Positions 1 to 8,295 are shown, counted from the stretch's first letter. The stretch is DNA of 59,376 bases from CAJBVG01 sp943371235 (GCA_943371235.1 CALRTZ010000015.1:1-59376), one strand, 5' to 3'. Translations and numbers: made by a program. The notes: generated from the sequence alone by a model not told the origin.

Positions 1-25
1 AATTACACACAAAAATTTAAAACGA

Positions 26-1111
26 ATGTCAGATATTCTAGGAGAAAGCTCAGTATTTAATTCAATGGCTGAAAATGACCACCAAAAAGTTGTTTTTTGC
101 TACGATAAAGCAACAGGCTTAAAAGCAATTGTTGCAATACATGATACAACTTTAGGTCCTGCGTTGGGTGGTACACGTATGTGGAACTACAAAACAGAAG
201 GAGAAGCATTAAATGATGTTTTGCGTTTATCTCGCGGGATGACATACAAAGCTGCTATAACAGGATTAAACCTTGGTGGCGGTAAAGCCGTTATTATAGG
301 CGATTCTAAAAAAGACAAATCAGAAGCCATGATGCGCCGTTACGGTAAATGCATCGAAAACTTAAATGGCGAATACATTACTGCCGAAGATGTTGGTACC
401 AGTCCGAAAGACATGGAATATATCAAAATGGAAACAGACCATGTTGCAGGTATTCCAGAGTCATTAGGAGGTTTAGGCGATCCATCACCGGTTACTGCTT
501 ACGGAGTATACATGGGCATGAAAGCTTGTGCACAACAACTGTGGGGAAATGATAGCTTATCTGGCAAAGTAGTTGCAGTGCAAGGCGTAGGCCATGTTGG
601 CGAGAACTTAGTAAAACACTTAAGATCAGAAAATGCAAAAGTTTATATTTCAGATATTAACGATGAGCGTTTAGCAGAAATTTCTAAAAAATACGGAGCT
701 GAAGTGGTAGCAAACAATACCATTTACGATTTAGATATTGATATATATGCTCCATGTGCATTAGGTGCAACGGTAAACTCTGAAACCTTAGCAAAACTTA
801 AATGTGCAATTATTGCAGGTGCTGCAAATAACCAATTAGCCGACGAAAATATACACGGCAGAATGGTAATGGAAAAAGGCATTTTATATGCACCAGATTT
901 CTTAATTAATGCAGGTGGTTTAATTAATGTTTACTCGGAGTTAATGGGTTATAGCTCAAAAAGAGCCTTAGAAAAAACCGAACATATTTACGAAGTAACT
1001 TTAGAGATTTTAAAGAAATCTCAATTAGAAAATATTCCAACCTACGAAGCTGCAAATAGAATTGCTGAAAAGCGTATTCAAGACATTCGTAGAATTAAAG
1101 CTTGCTATTAA
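26..1111 (+). CDS. Leucine (Glu/Leu/Phe/Val family) dehydrogenase
   Basis: This 361-residue protein is an amino acid dehydrogenase that oxidatively deaminates branched-chain amino acids, usually leucine, to 2-oxo acids with NAD in the cytoplasm. The glycine-rich substrate region LGPALGGTR is at residues 43-51. The two family lysines are in MTYKAA (K75) and GGGKAV (K87). A dinucleotide-binding loop GVGHVG lies at 187-192. Length and motif spacing fit leucine dehydrogenase better than the longer glutamate dehydrogenases, but the exact substrate is inferred. The ATG at 26 follows an A-rich leader, and the gene looks complete. A hairpin terminator follows it. It may feed branched-chain acyl-CoA breakdown, in keeping with the HMG-CoA lyase further along. 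Confidence 0.93.
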   Translation: MSDILGESSVFNSMAENDHQKVVFCYDKATGLKAIVAIHDTTLGPALGGTRMWNYKTEGEALNDVLRLSRGMTYKAAITGLNLGGGKAVIIGDSKKDKSEAMMRRYGKCIENLNGEYITAEDVGTSPKDMEYIKMETDHVAGIPESLGGLGDPSPVTAYGVYMGMKACAQQLWGNDSLSGKVVAVQGVGHVGENLVKHLRSENAKVYISDINDERLAEISKKYGAEVVANNTIYDLDIDIYAPCALGATVNSETLAKLKCAIIAGAANNQLADENIHGRMVMEKGILYAPDFLINAGGLINVYSELMGYSSKRALEKTEHIYEVTLEILKKSQLENIPTYEAANRIAEKRIQDIRRIKACY

Positions 1112-1112
1112 C

Positions 1113-1143
1113 TTGCTTATAACAAAAATGCGGAGTACATTTG
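1113..1143 (+). promoter_or_regulatory. Candidate nusB promoter
   Basis: CTTG-like -33 (TTG at 1113-1115), 20 bases, then TACATTTG at 1136-1143, which matches the Bacteroidota -7 consensus TAnnTTTG. Predicted transcription start is near 1148, giving a leader of about 30 bases to the ATG at 1177. The -7 box lies in the loop of the preceding terminator. Confidence 0.55.
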
Positions 1144-1155
1144 CTTCGCATTTTT
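1124..1155 (+). terminator. Intrinsic terminator after leucine dehydrogenase
   Basis: Arms AAAAATGCG (1124-1132) and CGCATTTTT (1147-1155) form a perfect 9-bp stem that G-U pairs can extend inward. The 3' arm supplies the T-run. The loop holds the likely nusB -7 element. Confidence 0.75.
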
Positions 1156-1176
1156 AATACAAATAATTCGTTCTTT

Positions 1177-2124
1177 ATGTTAAATCGTCGTCATTTACGT
1201 ATCAAAGCCTTTCAAACTGTTTACGCTTTTCAACAAGTAGACAAACCTGATCGGAAACAATTTGAAAATTCTCTTTTAGAATCTATTCATTCGGTACATA
1301 AAAGTTATGCTCAACTCCTTCAATTATTACTAGAACTCAACCATTTCGAGTATAGAGATTTAGAAGATAGAAGTGCTAAATACCTTCCCTCAAGTGATGA
1401 TTTAACTGCAAAACCCATCCTCGAAAAAAATTCCTTCATCAAATTATTAGCAGTAGATAAAAATCTTACCTACCTCATAAAAACCTACAAAGTAAGCTGG
1501 CAAGGTGAAGATATGTTGCTTAGAGAGCTGTATAATAAATTGAAAGCCGACGAGAAATACATTGAGTATGGTGCAATTTCGGAGCCAAGTTTTATTCAAG
1601 ATCGCGAAATTATTACACATTTATTTAAAACCATTTTATTCCAAGATCCTTTATTAGAACAGTTCTTAGAAGAAAATTATATTAATTGGCCGGTTGATAA
1701 ACATTCGGTAGATGGTATGGTGTTAAAAACGCTTAGAGCATACAAAGAAGGAGCGACGGATGCTTTAGACATATTGCCAATTACCGCAAATTGGGAAGAA
1801 GATAAAGAGTTTGTACTTGAATTGTTTAACAAAACCATTTTTAATAATGCTGAAACAGAAAAATACATTTCTGATAAAACTCAGAATTGGGATGTAGAGC
1901 GTATTGCAATGGTTGATACTATATTAATGAAAATGGCACTTACCGAATTAATGAATTTTAATTCGATTCCGGTAAAAGTTACCATGAATGAATACATCGA
2001 TATTTCGAAAGAGTTTAGTACCCCTAAAAGTAAAGGCTTCATAAACGGAATTTTAGATAAAATACTTATTGATTTGAAAAATGACGGCAAAATCAATAAA
2101 ATTGGAAGAGGATTATTAGAATAA
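1177..2124 (+). CDS. nusB: Transcription antitermination factor NusB (long Bacteroidota form)
   Basis: NusB binds boxA RNA with NusE/S10 and supports antitermination of rRNA transcription. The start chosen is the ATG at 1177 (315 residues). The in-frame TTG at 1141 lies inside the preceding terminator and adds 12 unlike residues. The N-terminus MLNRRHLRIKAFQTVYAFQQ and the C-terminal part (about residues 200-300, with VERIAMVDTILMKMALTE and INGILDKI) are typical NusB helices. The protein is about twice the length of the E. coli form. This long form, with an inserted middle region, is usual in the phylum as far as I know. It begins a forward run with DUF1573, yajC, ybbR and coaE. Confidence 0.92.
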   Translation: MLNRRHLRIKAFQTVYAFQQVDKPDRKQFENSLLESIHSVHKSYAQLLQLLLELNHFEYRDLEDRSAKYLPSSDDLTAKPILEKNSFIKLLAVDKNLTYLIKTYKVSWQGEDMLLRELYNKLKADEKYIEYGAISEPSFIQDREIITHLFKTILFQDPLLEQFLEENYINWPVDKHSVDGMVLKTLRAYKEGATDALDILPITANWEEDKEFVLELFNKTIFNNAETEKYISDKTQNWDVERIAMVDTILMKMALTELMNFNSIPVKVTMNEYIDISKEFSTPKSKGFINGILDKILIDLKNDGKINKIGRGLLE

Positions 2125-2154
2125 AAAAACAATAGGAAATTATATTTTTATAAG

Positions 2155-2586
2155 ATGAAAAAATTATTGATTCTATTTACAGTTATTGCAATGGTTTCTT
2201 GCGGAAAAAAAGAGCAAAAATCCATGTCGATTGAAGTGCCTTTAACCAATGATGGTAAGGTTGATACTTCTAAATTGCCAAAATTTACTTTTGTACAAGA
2301 TGTGTTTGATTTCGGACAAATTAAACAAGGTGAAAAAGTATCGTATTCATATAAATTTAAGAACACAGGTAGCACTCCTTTAATAATTTCATCGGCAAGC
2401 GCAAGCTGTGGTTGCACAGTGCCTTCATACCCTGAAGAACCGATTCAACCAGGTGAAGAATCGAAAATAGATGTAGTGTTTGATAGCAACGGCAAAATGG
2501 GTATGCAAACCAAAACCATTACATTGGTTTCTAATACAATACCTAATACCAAAGTTTTGTACCTTAGAGGCGAGATACTCGATTAG
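2155..2586 (+). CDS. DUF1573 lipoprotein
   Basis: This 143-residue protein has a lipoprotein signal (MKKLLILFTVIAMVSCG, lipobox Cys16) and then one DUF1573 domain from about residue 45 to the end. The domain shows FDFGQIKQGEKVSYSYKFKN, the SCGCT motif and a closing LRGEI strand. DUF1573 is an immunoglobulin-like beta sandwich common in Bacteroidota; its biochemical role is not established. It sits 30 bases after nusB and 69 bases before yajC, and this neighbour order is one I recall as common in the phylum. It is expected on the periplasmic face of a membrane. Its stop codon opens directly into a short tandem repeat. Confidence 0.88.
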   Translation: MKKLLILFTVIAMVSCGKKEQKSMSIEVPLTNDGKVDTSKLPKFTFVQDVFDFGQIKQGEKVSYSYKFKNTGSTPLIISSASASCGCTVPSYPEEPIQPGEESKIDVVFDSNGKMGMQTKTITLVSNTIPNTKVLYLRGEILD

Positions 2587-2621
2587 TATGCTAGTGTGCT
2601 AATGAGTTAGTGTGCTAATGA
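2584..2621 (+). repeat. Short tandem repeat starting at a stop codon
   Basis: TAGTGTGCTAATGA occurs at 2592-2605 and again at 2608-2621 (period 16), preceded by a degenerate copy that includes the TAG stop of the DUF1573 gene. Related stop-anchored repeats occur at 37.5, 54.2, 54.35 and 57.8 kb. Confidence 0.7.
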
Positions 2622-2655
2622 TTAAAGAAAATTAAAAAATTTAAATACAACAAAT

Positions 2656-2976
2656 ATGTTCAACACAATTTTAATGACGCAACCAGCTGGTGGCAGTTCA
2701 AATCCGATTATGAGTTTTTTACCCTTGATTTTAATCGCTGTGGTATTTTACTTTTTCATGATTCGTCCACAAACGAAAAGAATGAAAGACCAAAAGAACT
2801 TTATTACAAACCTTAAAAAAGGCGACAAAATTGTTACTGTTGGTGGAATACATGGTAAAATCGCTGAAATAAACGATGATACTTTTATGATGGAAATAGA
2901 AAATGGTGTAAAAATGAAAATAGATAGAGTATCTGTTTCATTAGAAGCATCTAAAAAATTAAACGAAACGAAGTAA
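2656..2976 (+). CDS. yajC: Preprotein translocase subunit YajC
   Basis: YajC is a small inner-membrane partner of the SecDF-YajC complex. The 106-residue protein has a single hydrophobic segment at about residues 21-38 (LPLILIAVVFYFFMIRPQ) with the family hallmark FMIRPQTKRMKDQ. A short basic domain follows, containing LKKGDKIVTVGGIHGKI, the diagnostic YajC strand motif. Length is normal. No secD or secF is nearby. A strong terminator hairpin begins 15 bases after the stop, so yajC probably ends a transcript even though ybbR follows closely. Confidence 0.95.
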   Translation: MFNTILMTQPAGGSSNPIMSFLPLILIAVVFYFFMIRPQTKRMKDQKNFITNLKKGDKIVTVGGIHGKIAEINDDTFMMEIENGVKMKIDRVSVSLEASKKLNETK

Positions 2977-2991
2977 TTCGTTGCAACACAT

Positions 2992-3036
2992 AAATGCTAA
3001 CCAATTATTTATTAGTTTTGGTTAGCATTTTTTATT
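2992..3036 (+). terminator. Intrinsic terminator after yajC
   Basis: Arms AAATGCTAACCAA (2992-3004) and TTGGTTAGCATTT (3018-3030) form a 13-bp perfect stem with a 13-base loop, followed by TTTTATTTT. The next gene starts at 3037, directly in the tail. Confidence 0.85.
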
Positions 3037-4002
3037 TTGAAAAGAAAACTATTACAGTGGAAACAACTTATTAAAGATAAAACTCGAAAGCGTTATCGCC
3101 GTAGAATTTTACTCTTCTTTAGTTGTTTGCTCTTAGCACTTGGTTTTTGGTTCTTAAACATCCTCAACAAAGCTCACCGATTTGAGCTAAGCAGCAATCT
3201 GCAATTTATAAACCTTCCCGACGATAAAGCATTAAGTACGAAAGAAACCCGCACCATCTCATTTACGGTAGAAGGCAGTGGTTGGAATTTTATACGCTCG
3301 CGTATGCAATTAATTTCGGATACCTTAATTATAGATTACCGCGCCATACAAGATAAAGAAGAGATTGATCTAAATAAACTTTTAGTAGATTTTGAAAGTC
3401 AGTGGAGTCGTAAAATGAAAATAATGAACGTTTATCCTACCAAAATTAATTTTGTAGTAGAACGCAAACGCATTAAAAAAGTACCCATTGAGCCGATACT
3501 AAATTTGAAGTTTACAGATGGTTACGATCTTTCCGAAAAAGTAAATTGGTACCCAGACAGTGTATATATTTCTGGACCATATGAATCAATTAAAAACATA
3601 AAAAGTATAAAAACCACACCCATCATTTTACAAAATTTAAATGTAAATAACAGTATTGATGTGAGCCTAGATTTACAATCGTTCCCAAACATCAACACAA
3701 AAATAAAAACGACTAGAGTAAATATACCCGTTGAGCAATACACGGAGGGCATAATGAAAATAGGTATCTCGCAACGAAATGAAACCGTAGGTATGATTAC
3801 ATTCCCATCTAAATGTACCATTAAATATAAAGTAGCATTATCTAATTACAACAAAATCATACAACAATCATTTAAAGTAATTGCAGAGCCAGATCGGAAT
3901 TTAAAAAACAGGTTAAGGTTGAAATTAATATCTTCACCTAGCTTAATAAAAGACATACAAATAAGCCCAGAAACAGTAGAATACATTATAGTAAGAAGAT
4001 GA
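3037..4002 (+). CDS. YbbR-like domain protein
   Basis: This 321-residue protein has a basic N-terminus and one membrane anchor (about residues 23-43, LLFFSCLLLALGFWFLNIL), followed by an extracytoplasmic YbbR-type beta region. YbbR/CdaR proteins in Firmicutes modulate the diadenylate cyclase CdaA; that role is not shown here and no cyclase is nearby. The only start that keeps the anchor is a TTG at 3037, in the tail of the yajC terminator and without a visible leader. Translation may therefore depend on read-through. The gene overlaps coaE by four bases (ATGA), so the two are translationally linked. Confidence 0.8.
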   Translation: MKRKLLQWKQLIKDKTRKRYRRRILLFFSCLLLALGFWFLNILNKAHRFELSSNLQFINLPDDKALSTKETRTISFTVEGSGWNFIRSRMQLISDTLIIDYRAIQDKEEIDLNKLLVDFESQWSRKMKIMNVYPTKINFVVERKRIKKVPIEPILNLKFTDGYDLSEKVNWYPDSVYISGPYESIKNIKSIKTTPIILQNLNVNNSIDVSLDLQSFPNINTKIKTTRVNIPVEQYTEGIMKIGISQRNETVGMITFPSKCTIKYKVALSNYNKIIQQSFKVIAEPDRNLKNRLRLKLISSPSLIKDIQISPETVEYIIVRR

Positions 4003-4598
4003 AAGTAATTGGCATAACAGGTGGAATTGGCTCTGGCAAATCTACTGTTTGCAAAATATTTGCAAGCATGGGAATTCCTATTAACGATGCAGATGCTTTA
4101 GCTAAAAACATAATTACTAACGATGTTGACTTAAAGCAAAACATAATTGCACAGTTTGGTAAAGATTCTTATTTGTTGGATGGCACTTATAACAGAGCTT
4201 ATATTTCATCTATTGTTTTTAATGATGCAAGTAAATTAGAGTTATTAAACAGTTTGGTGCATCCAAAAGTAATAGAGTATGGAAACATTTGGGTGCAGCA
4301 ATATCAACATTTACCATACGTAATTAAAGAAGCGGCCTTAATGTTCGAATCTGGATCATACAAATACAACGATTACACGATTGTGGTGGAATCGCCAATG
4401 AATACGAGGGTAGAACGCATTTGTAAACGTGATAAAGTGAGTAAAGAAATTGCACAAAAAAGAATTGATGCACAATTAAGTGATGAGCAAAGAAGAGAAA
4501 TGGCTGATCTTATTATAAGAAATGATGAAGAGCATTCTTTGATACATCAAGTAAATACAATCCATCAACAACTATTAAAAAATAATGATCCTCGATGA
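3999..4598 (+). CDS. coaE: Dephospho-CoA kinase
   Basis: CoaE performs the last step of coenzyme A synthesis, phosphorylating dephospho-CoA with ATP in the cytoplasm. The P-loop GGIGSGKST is at residues 8-16. The family region DADALAK follows at about 31-37, and EAALMFESG near residue 111 is the typical CoaE motif. The protein has 199 residues, the normal length. The ATG overlaps the stop of the YbbR gene, and the 3' end overlaps the next gene by 14 bases, which supports one operon. Confidence 0.95.
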   Translation: MKVIGITGGIGSGKSTVCKIFASMGIPINDADALAKNIITNDVDLKQNIIAQFGKDSYLLDGTYNRAYISSIVFNDASKLELLNSLVHPKVIEYGNIWVQQYQHLPYVIKEAALMFESGSYKYNDYTIVVESPMNTRVERICKRDKVSKEIAQKRIDAQLSDEQRREMADLIIRNDEEHSLIHQVNTIHQQLLKNNDPR

Positions 4599-5520
4599 TT
4601 TTTTAGTTAAAACGAGCAATGGTTATTATTGTAAGTATGCAGATGTTTTTATAGATCCAAAATCTGCTGTAAATAATTCGGTTGTTTCTCATGCACACGC
4701 CGACCATGCCTCGCCAGGTTCTGTAAATGTATATTGTACGGAAGCTACCGCAGCATTTATGCAGTTACGCTATAAACACAAAGCAGCTAAGTTATTTCAT
4801 CTCAAAGAATTTAATCAGGTTTTCACAATTGCCGAGGTACAGTTTAGTTTTATTGCTGCAGGACACATTTTGGGTAGTGCACAAATTTTGATGCAGTATA
4901 AAGACGTTAAGTATTTGTACAGTGGTGATATTAAGTTACAAGTTGATGTTACCGTAGAACCTACAGAATTTGCTAGGGCCGATGTATTAATTACAGAAAC
5001 CACTTTTGCACACCCTAGTTTCGTACACCCAAATGCTTTAGATGAAATTAATACCTTAAAAGATAAAATAGGTCCAATTGTTATTGGCTCTTATGTATTA
5101 GGAAAAGCACAACGCATTAACGCTTTAATTAATACTGTTTTTCCTGATAAAAATGTATTCATCCATTTTGATATTTACCCTTATCATAAAATTTATGAAC
5201 GATTAGGTAAGAGTGAATTTAGGTACGAGATCTTGCAAAAAAAAGACATCAGAAATGGAAGAGAAGGCATATACATTGTTCCTCCTTTAACTTACGAATC
5301 GTATAAAATACAATACCCTTATACATTTGCTTTTGCGTCTGGCTGGGATCATTTACAAAGTAAACAGCAGATGTTAAAAATAAGCGACCATATGGATTGG
5401 AGCGAACTTTTAATATACATAGAACAGGTAAAACCTACCGAAATATGGGCGATACATGGAAACCCAGCTCATTTACTAGAACATTTTGAAGGAACTGATG
5501 TTAAGGTAAAAGTATTATAA
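4585..5520 (+). CDS. Metallo-beta-lactamase-fold hydrolase, exonuclease/CPSF-like
   Basis: The 311-residue protein shows the beta-lactamase-fold metal motif SHAHADHA (H36, H38, D40, H41), a further ligand in AAGHILGSAQ (H94) and the bridging aspartate in YSGDIK (D115). The sequence AGHILGSA followed by LYSGD is typical of the CPSF/YSH1 and ligase-associated exonuclease branch, which acts on nucleic acids. The usual partners of ligase-associated exonucleases (ATP-dependent DNA ligase and a helicase) are not next to it, so the substrate is uncertain. It overlaps coaE by 14 bases and directly abuts the DUF5522 gene. Confidence 0.8.
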   Translation: MILDDFLVKTSNGYYCKYADVFIDPKSAVNNSVVSHAHADHASPGSVNVYCTEATAAFMQLRYKHKAAKLFHLKEFNQVFTIAEVQFSFIAAGHILGSAQILMQYKDVKYLYSGDIKLQVDVTVEPTEFARADVLITETTFAHPSFVHPNALDEINTLKDKIGPIVIGSYVLGKAQRINALINTVFPDKNVFIHFDIYPYHKIYERLGKSEFRYEILQKKDIRNGREGIYIVPPLTYESYKIQYPYTFAFASGWDHLQSKQQMLKISDHMDWSELLIYIEQVKPTEIWAIHGNPAHLLEHFEGTDVKVKVL

Positions 5521-5697
5521 ATGGAAGAGAAAGTCGATTTTTACATTGAAAATGGATATTATGTGTTCACTGAACAGTACCACTTAAAACGTGGCTATTG
5601 TTGTAAAAGTGGATGCAGACACTGTCCTTGGAAGTATAAAAAAGAGCCTAAAAACCCCAACAAAGGCAATAATTCTGAAAAAGAACCCATAGAATAA
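5521..5697 (+). CDS. DUF5522 small cysteine-rich protein
   Basis: This 58-codon gene starts immediately after the stop of the hydrolase gene. The conserved core is YHLKRGYCCKSGCRHCPW at residues 20-37, with Cys27, Cys28, Cys32 and Cys35 plus His34. It matches the DUF5522 pattern of short proteins seen beside metabolic genes in this phylum. The cysteine cluster suggests a zinc or iron-sulfur site, which is inference. The hydrophilic tail (KKEPKNPNKGNNSEKEP) is low complexity. It is easily missed because it is under 60 residues. Confidence 0.85.
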   Translation: MEEKVDFYIENGYYVFTEQYHLKRGYCCKSGCRHCPWKYKKEPKNPNKGNNSEKEPIE

Positions 5698-5735
5698 TTA
5701 ATGAATGATTATTGTATATTTAAATAACTAAACTA

Positions 5736-6188
5736 ATGAACATGGAATTAGAGAAAGAGATATTTCAAAAGAATTTTAAATCAGAGCATCACAAAGCAAT
5801 GGTTAATTTGATTTTTACCTATTACTGGTCAAACAATATTGCTCGTCAGGAATTTTTACCCTACGACATTACCATGCAACAGTTTAACATTTTGAGAATA
5901 CTAAGAGGGCAATACCCAAACCCATCTTCTATAAATTTATTAAGAGAGCGAATGCTCGATAAAATGTGTGATGCATCACGTATGGTGGATCGTTTAAAGC
6001 AGAAAGAACTGATAGATCGTTGTGTAAATAAAAAAGACAAACGATCTGTTGATATAGTTATTTCTCAGAAAGGCCTGGATTTATTGAAGCAAATAGACGA
6101 TGAAATAGATTCTGATGGACCTGCAAAAAATATTACAGAAGAAGAAGCTCGTACCTTAAATGCAATACTAGATAAAATGCGTGGATAA
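5736..6188 (+). CDS. MarR-family transcriptional regulator
   Basis: The 150-residue protein has the MarR layout: N-terminal dimerisation helix, then a winged helix (about residues 45-115) with MQQFNILRILRG, the recognition-helix region DKMCDASRMVDRLKQKELI and the wing DKRSVDIVISQKGLDLL. MarR proteins bind DNA as dimers and are often relieved by small molecules. The effector cannot be read from sequence. It stands alone, 38 bases after the DUF5522 gene, and its stop abuts the stop of the convergent ZIP transporter, a possible target by proximity only. Confidence 0.85.
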   Translation: MNMELEKEIFQKNFKSEHHKAMVNLIFTYYWSNNIARQEFLPYDITMQQFNILRILRGQYPNPSSINLLRERMLDKMCDASRMVDRLKQKELIDRCVNKKDKRSVDIVISQKGLDLLKQIDDEIDSDGPAKNITEEEARTLNAILDKMRG

Positions 6189-6929
6189 TTATCCAAGTAA
6201 AAAGTTTAGTACTGCTAGCCCAGCTCCAATAATAATTGCAATCATTTTATAAAAATTAAATCGATGATCGACATTCGATTCGAACAAAATGGTGGTAGAA
6301 ATATGTAGAAATATACCAATTACTACACCCATTATGTACTGAAAGTAATTGCTTATTACTCCAATAGAATTGCCTTGTAAAAACCCAGAAAATAAACTAC
6401 CAAATGGGGTCATGGATGCAAAAACAATCAACAAAAATATCACCATTTTTTTGCTTACTTTATTCTGATATAAAACACTGGTAAGAGCAAATGCTGCGGG
6501 TATATGGTGCAGCGCAATTCCATACAACAAAGTGTGTCCTGTATGATGGAGGTTACTATCGCCTGAGCCAAAATCAACTAAAGGCATACCTTCTAAAAAT
6601 GCATGTAATGACAAGCTCAACATAATTCCCCAAGGGAAAAGGTGTTGTTGGTGTGAGTGAGCGTGTATATGCCCATGTTCAATACCTTCGGAGAAATGTT
6701 CTAGAAATACTTGAAAACCAAAACCGAGTAAAATAAATAAACCAACATAAGAATTGTTGCTGGCATAAACTTCTGGTAATAGATGTAATACAGTAATTGA
6801 AAACAAATAAGCTCCAGAAAAAGAAAGCAGCAACTTTAATTTTTTAGTTAAATTGTTTTTAATTAAAAAAATTAAAGAGCCACCCAGAAATGCTGAGCTA
6901 AATAATATAAAATAATCAGTTAGTTCCAT
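6189..6929 (-). CDS. ZIP-family divalent metal transporter
   Basis: This 246-residue inner-membrane protein has about eight hydrophobic segments and a histidine-rich cytoplasmic loop (HGHIHAHSHQQH, about residues 85-96). Family metal motifs are in transmembrane helices: SLSLHAFLEGMPL and ALHHIPAAFAL. The usual HNIPEG appears here as HHIPAA, so one acidic ligand is missing and metal preference may differ. ZIP proteins import zinc, iron or similar ions into the cytoplasm. It is the last gene of a reverse operon with a PAP2 phosphatase and a methyltransferase, with zero-base spacing to the former. Confidence 0.85.
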   Translation of the reverse strand: MELTDYFILFSSAFLGGSLIFLIKNNLTKKLKLLLSFSGAYLFSITVLHLLPEVYASNNSYVGLFILLGFGFQVFLEHFSEGIEHGHIHAHSHQQHLFPWGIMLSLSLHAFLEGMPLVDFGSGDSNLHHTGHTLLYGIALHHIPAAFALTSVLYQNKVSKKMVIFLLIVFASMTPFGSLFSGFLQGNSIGVISNYFQYIMGVVIGIFLHISTTILFESNVDHRFNFYKMIAIIIGAGLAVLNFLLG

Positions 6930-7490
6930 TTATACTTTATCGATACGATGATATATATAATAACTAAGATATGCAATACCAATTCCCAAAAACATACCCG
7001 CCAAAACGTCGAATGGGAAGTGAACGCCCACATATACTTGTGAGAATGAAATAACTGCAGCCCATACAATAAATGCTCTGCCAATCCATTTTTTATCATT
7101 AAAATACAAACCTAAAAATATGGCCAATCCAAAATGGTTGGTTGCATGAGAGGAAACAAAGCTATAACCCGATCCACAGCCTACTAGGTTACGAACAAAT
7201 GCCATAAATTCCGGTTCGTTGCAAGGTCTTAAGCGTTGAAAGGTTTCTTTAAAAATGCCTGCACTTACAAAATCGGTAAGCGCAAAGGTTATTATGAGGA
7301 AACTTACAGTAAGCAAGCCTCTACGAGTAGTATTTGATTTTAAAATGTAAACAATTAGAAATAAATACAGAGGTGCCCAAAAAAATCTACTCCTCATTAA
7401 CGGCAACAGAAAGTCGAAAAAATCATTAACAAGCCCTCTGTTAATGAGTAAAAATAATTGATGATCTATGTTGTTTAAGGTTTCAATCAT
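6930..7490 (-). CDS. PAP2-family membrane phosphatase
   Basis: The 186-residue integral membrane protein belongs to the PAP2 acid phosphatase superfamily, which dephosphorylates lipid phosphates such as undecaprenyl pyrophosphate or phosphatidic acid. Motif 1 is KETFQRLRP (K-x6-RP), motif 2 is the SSHATN segment with the catalytic-type histidine, and motif 3 is SQVYVGVHFPFDV. Motif 3 normally reads S-R; here the arginine is glutamine, an atypical residue for phosphate binding. About five membrane segments are visible. It abuts the ZIP gene and overlaps the methyltransferase gene by four bases. Confidence 0.85.
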   Translation of the reverse strand: MIETLNNIDHQLFLLINRGLVNDFFDFLLPLMRSRFFWAPLYLFLIVYILKSNTTRRGLLTVSFLIITFALTDFVSAGIFKETFQRLRPCNEPEFMAFVRNLVGCGSGYSFVSSHATNHFGLAIFLGLYFNDKKWIGRAFIVWAAVISFSQVYVGVHFPFDVLAGMFLGIGIAYLSYYIYHRIDKV

Positions 7491-8218
7491 TTTTTTCGTT
7501 GAGCTACCATTATTAAACGTTCGGATGAATTAGTCTGGTAATCATTTAACTGATAATCGCCATATTTTTCAATAATAGTTAAGCCTGCAGCTTCAAAATA
7601 TTTTTCGAAGTCTTGCAAATGTAATGCTTTTACTTCTTCTTTAAACTCATAATGCCTTCCGCCATCTACAAAATCTATGCGTTTAATGATCATACCGTTT
7701 TCGATAGATTTTTCAATGTTAAAGTCTATCCCATCAATTGTTTTTCGATCTTTAGATTTCATGGAGCTGTAAACTTTATCGGCATTTAAAAAATCAATAA
7801 GTAATTTTCCGTTCGGTTTAAGTGCTTTGCTGAATACTTTAATGGCTTTTAGGTTTTCATTTTCCCTTTTAAAATATCCAAAGCTGGTGAAAAGATTCAA
7901 TACAAAATCGTATGTATTGGTGTAAAATTCGTTTCGGATATCGTGCTCGAAAAACTGAAGTTTATGATTTTCGAACTGTTTAGCATATAATATACTTTCA
8001 TGAGAGAGGTCGATTCCTGTAACATCTGCACCTTTTTTATTGAGGTAGATAGAATGGCGACCTTTGCCACAGCAAGCATCGAGTACAAGTGAATTCTCTT
8101 GTAAATGTAGTTTATCGTATAGTCTATCAATAAACAATTCCGCTTCTTGATGGTCGCGGTTTGCATAAAGTATATGATAATAAGGGGAATTAAACCAACT
8201 GCGGTACCATTTTTTCAT
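7487..8218 (-). CDS. Class I SAM-dependent methyltransferase
   Basis: This 243-residue cytoplasmic protein has a Rossmann methyltransferase fold. Motif I is VLDACCGKGRHS at residues 45-56, the acidic motif II is VTGIDLS, and NGKLLIDFLNAD is the strand 5 region. The substrate is not evident. Proteins of this type are annotated only as methyltransferases. It is the first gene of a reverse operon with the PAP2 phosphatase and ZIP transporter and diverges from glmM, with 77 bases between the start codons. Confidence 0.85.
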   Translation of the reverse strand: MKKWYRSWFNSPYYHILYANRDHQEAELFIDRLYDKLHLQENSLVLDACCGKGRHSIYLNKKGADVTGIDLSHESILYAKQFENHKLQFFEHDIRNEFYTNTYDFVLNLFTSFGYFKRENENLKAIKVFSKALKPNGKLLIDFLNADKVYSSMKSKDRKTIDGIDFNIEKSIENGMIIKRIDFVDGGRHYEFKEEVKALHLQDFEKYFEAAGLTIIEKYGDYQLNDYQTNSSERLIMVAQRKK

Positions 8219-8266
8219 TATTCTGTAATCCTGGGCTAAATATCCTTACAAATCTCTTATTTTTTT

Positions 8267-8274
8267 TATTTTTG
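8267..8274 (+). promoter_or_regulatory. Candidate glmM promoter -7 element
   Basis: TATTTTTG matches TAnnTTTG, 21 bases before the TTG start of glmM. No TTTG is found at the expected upstream distance, so the -33 box is weak or absent. Confidence 0.4.
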
Positions 8275-8295
8275 TAGCACTAAACCAAAAAAAAA

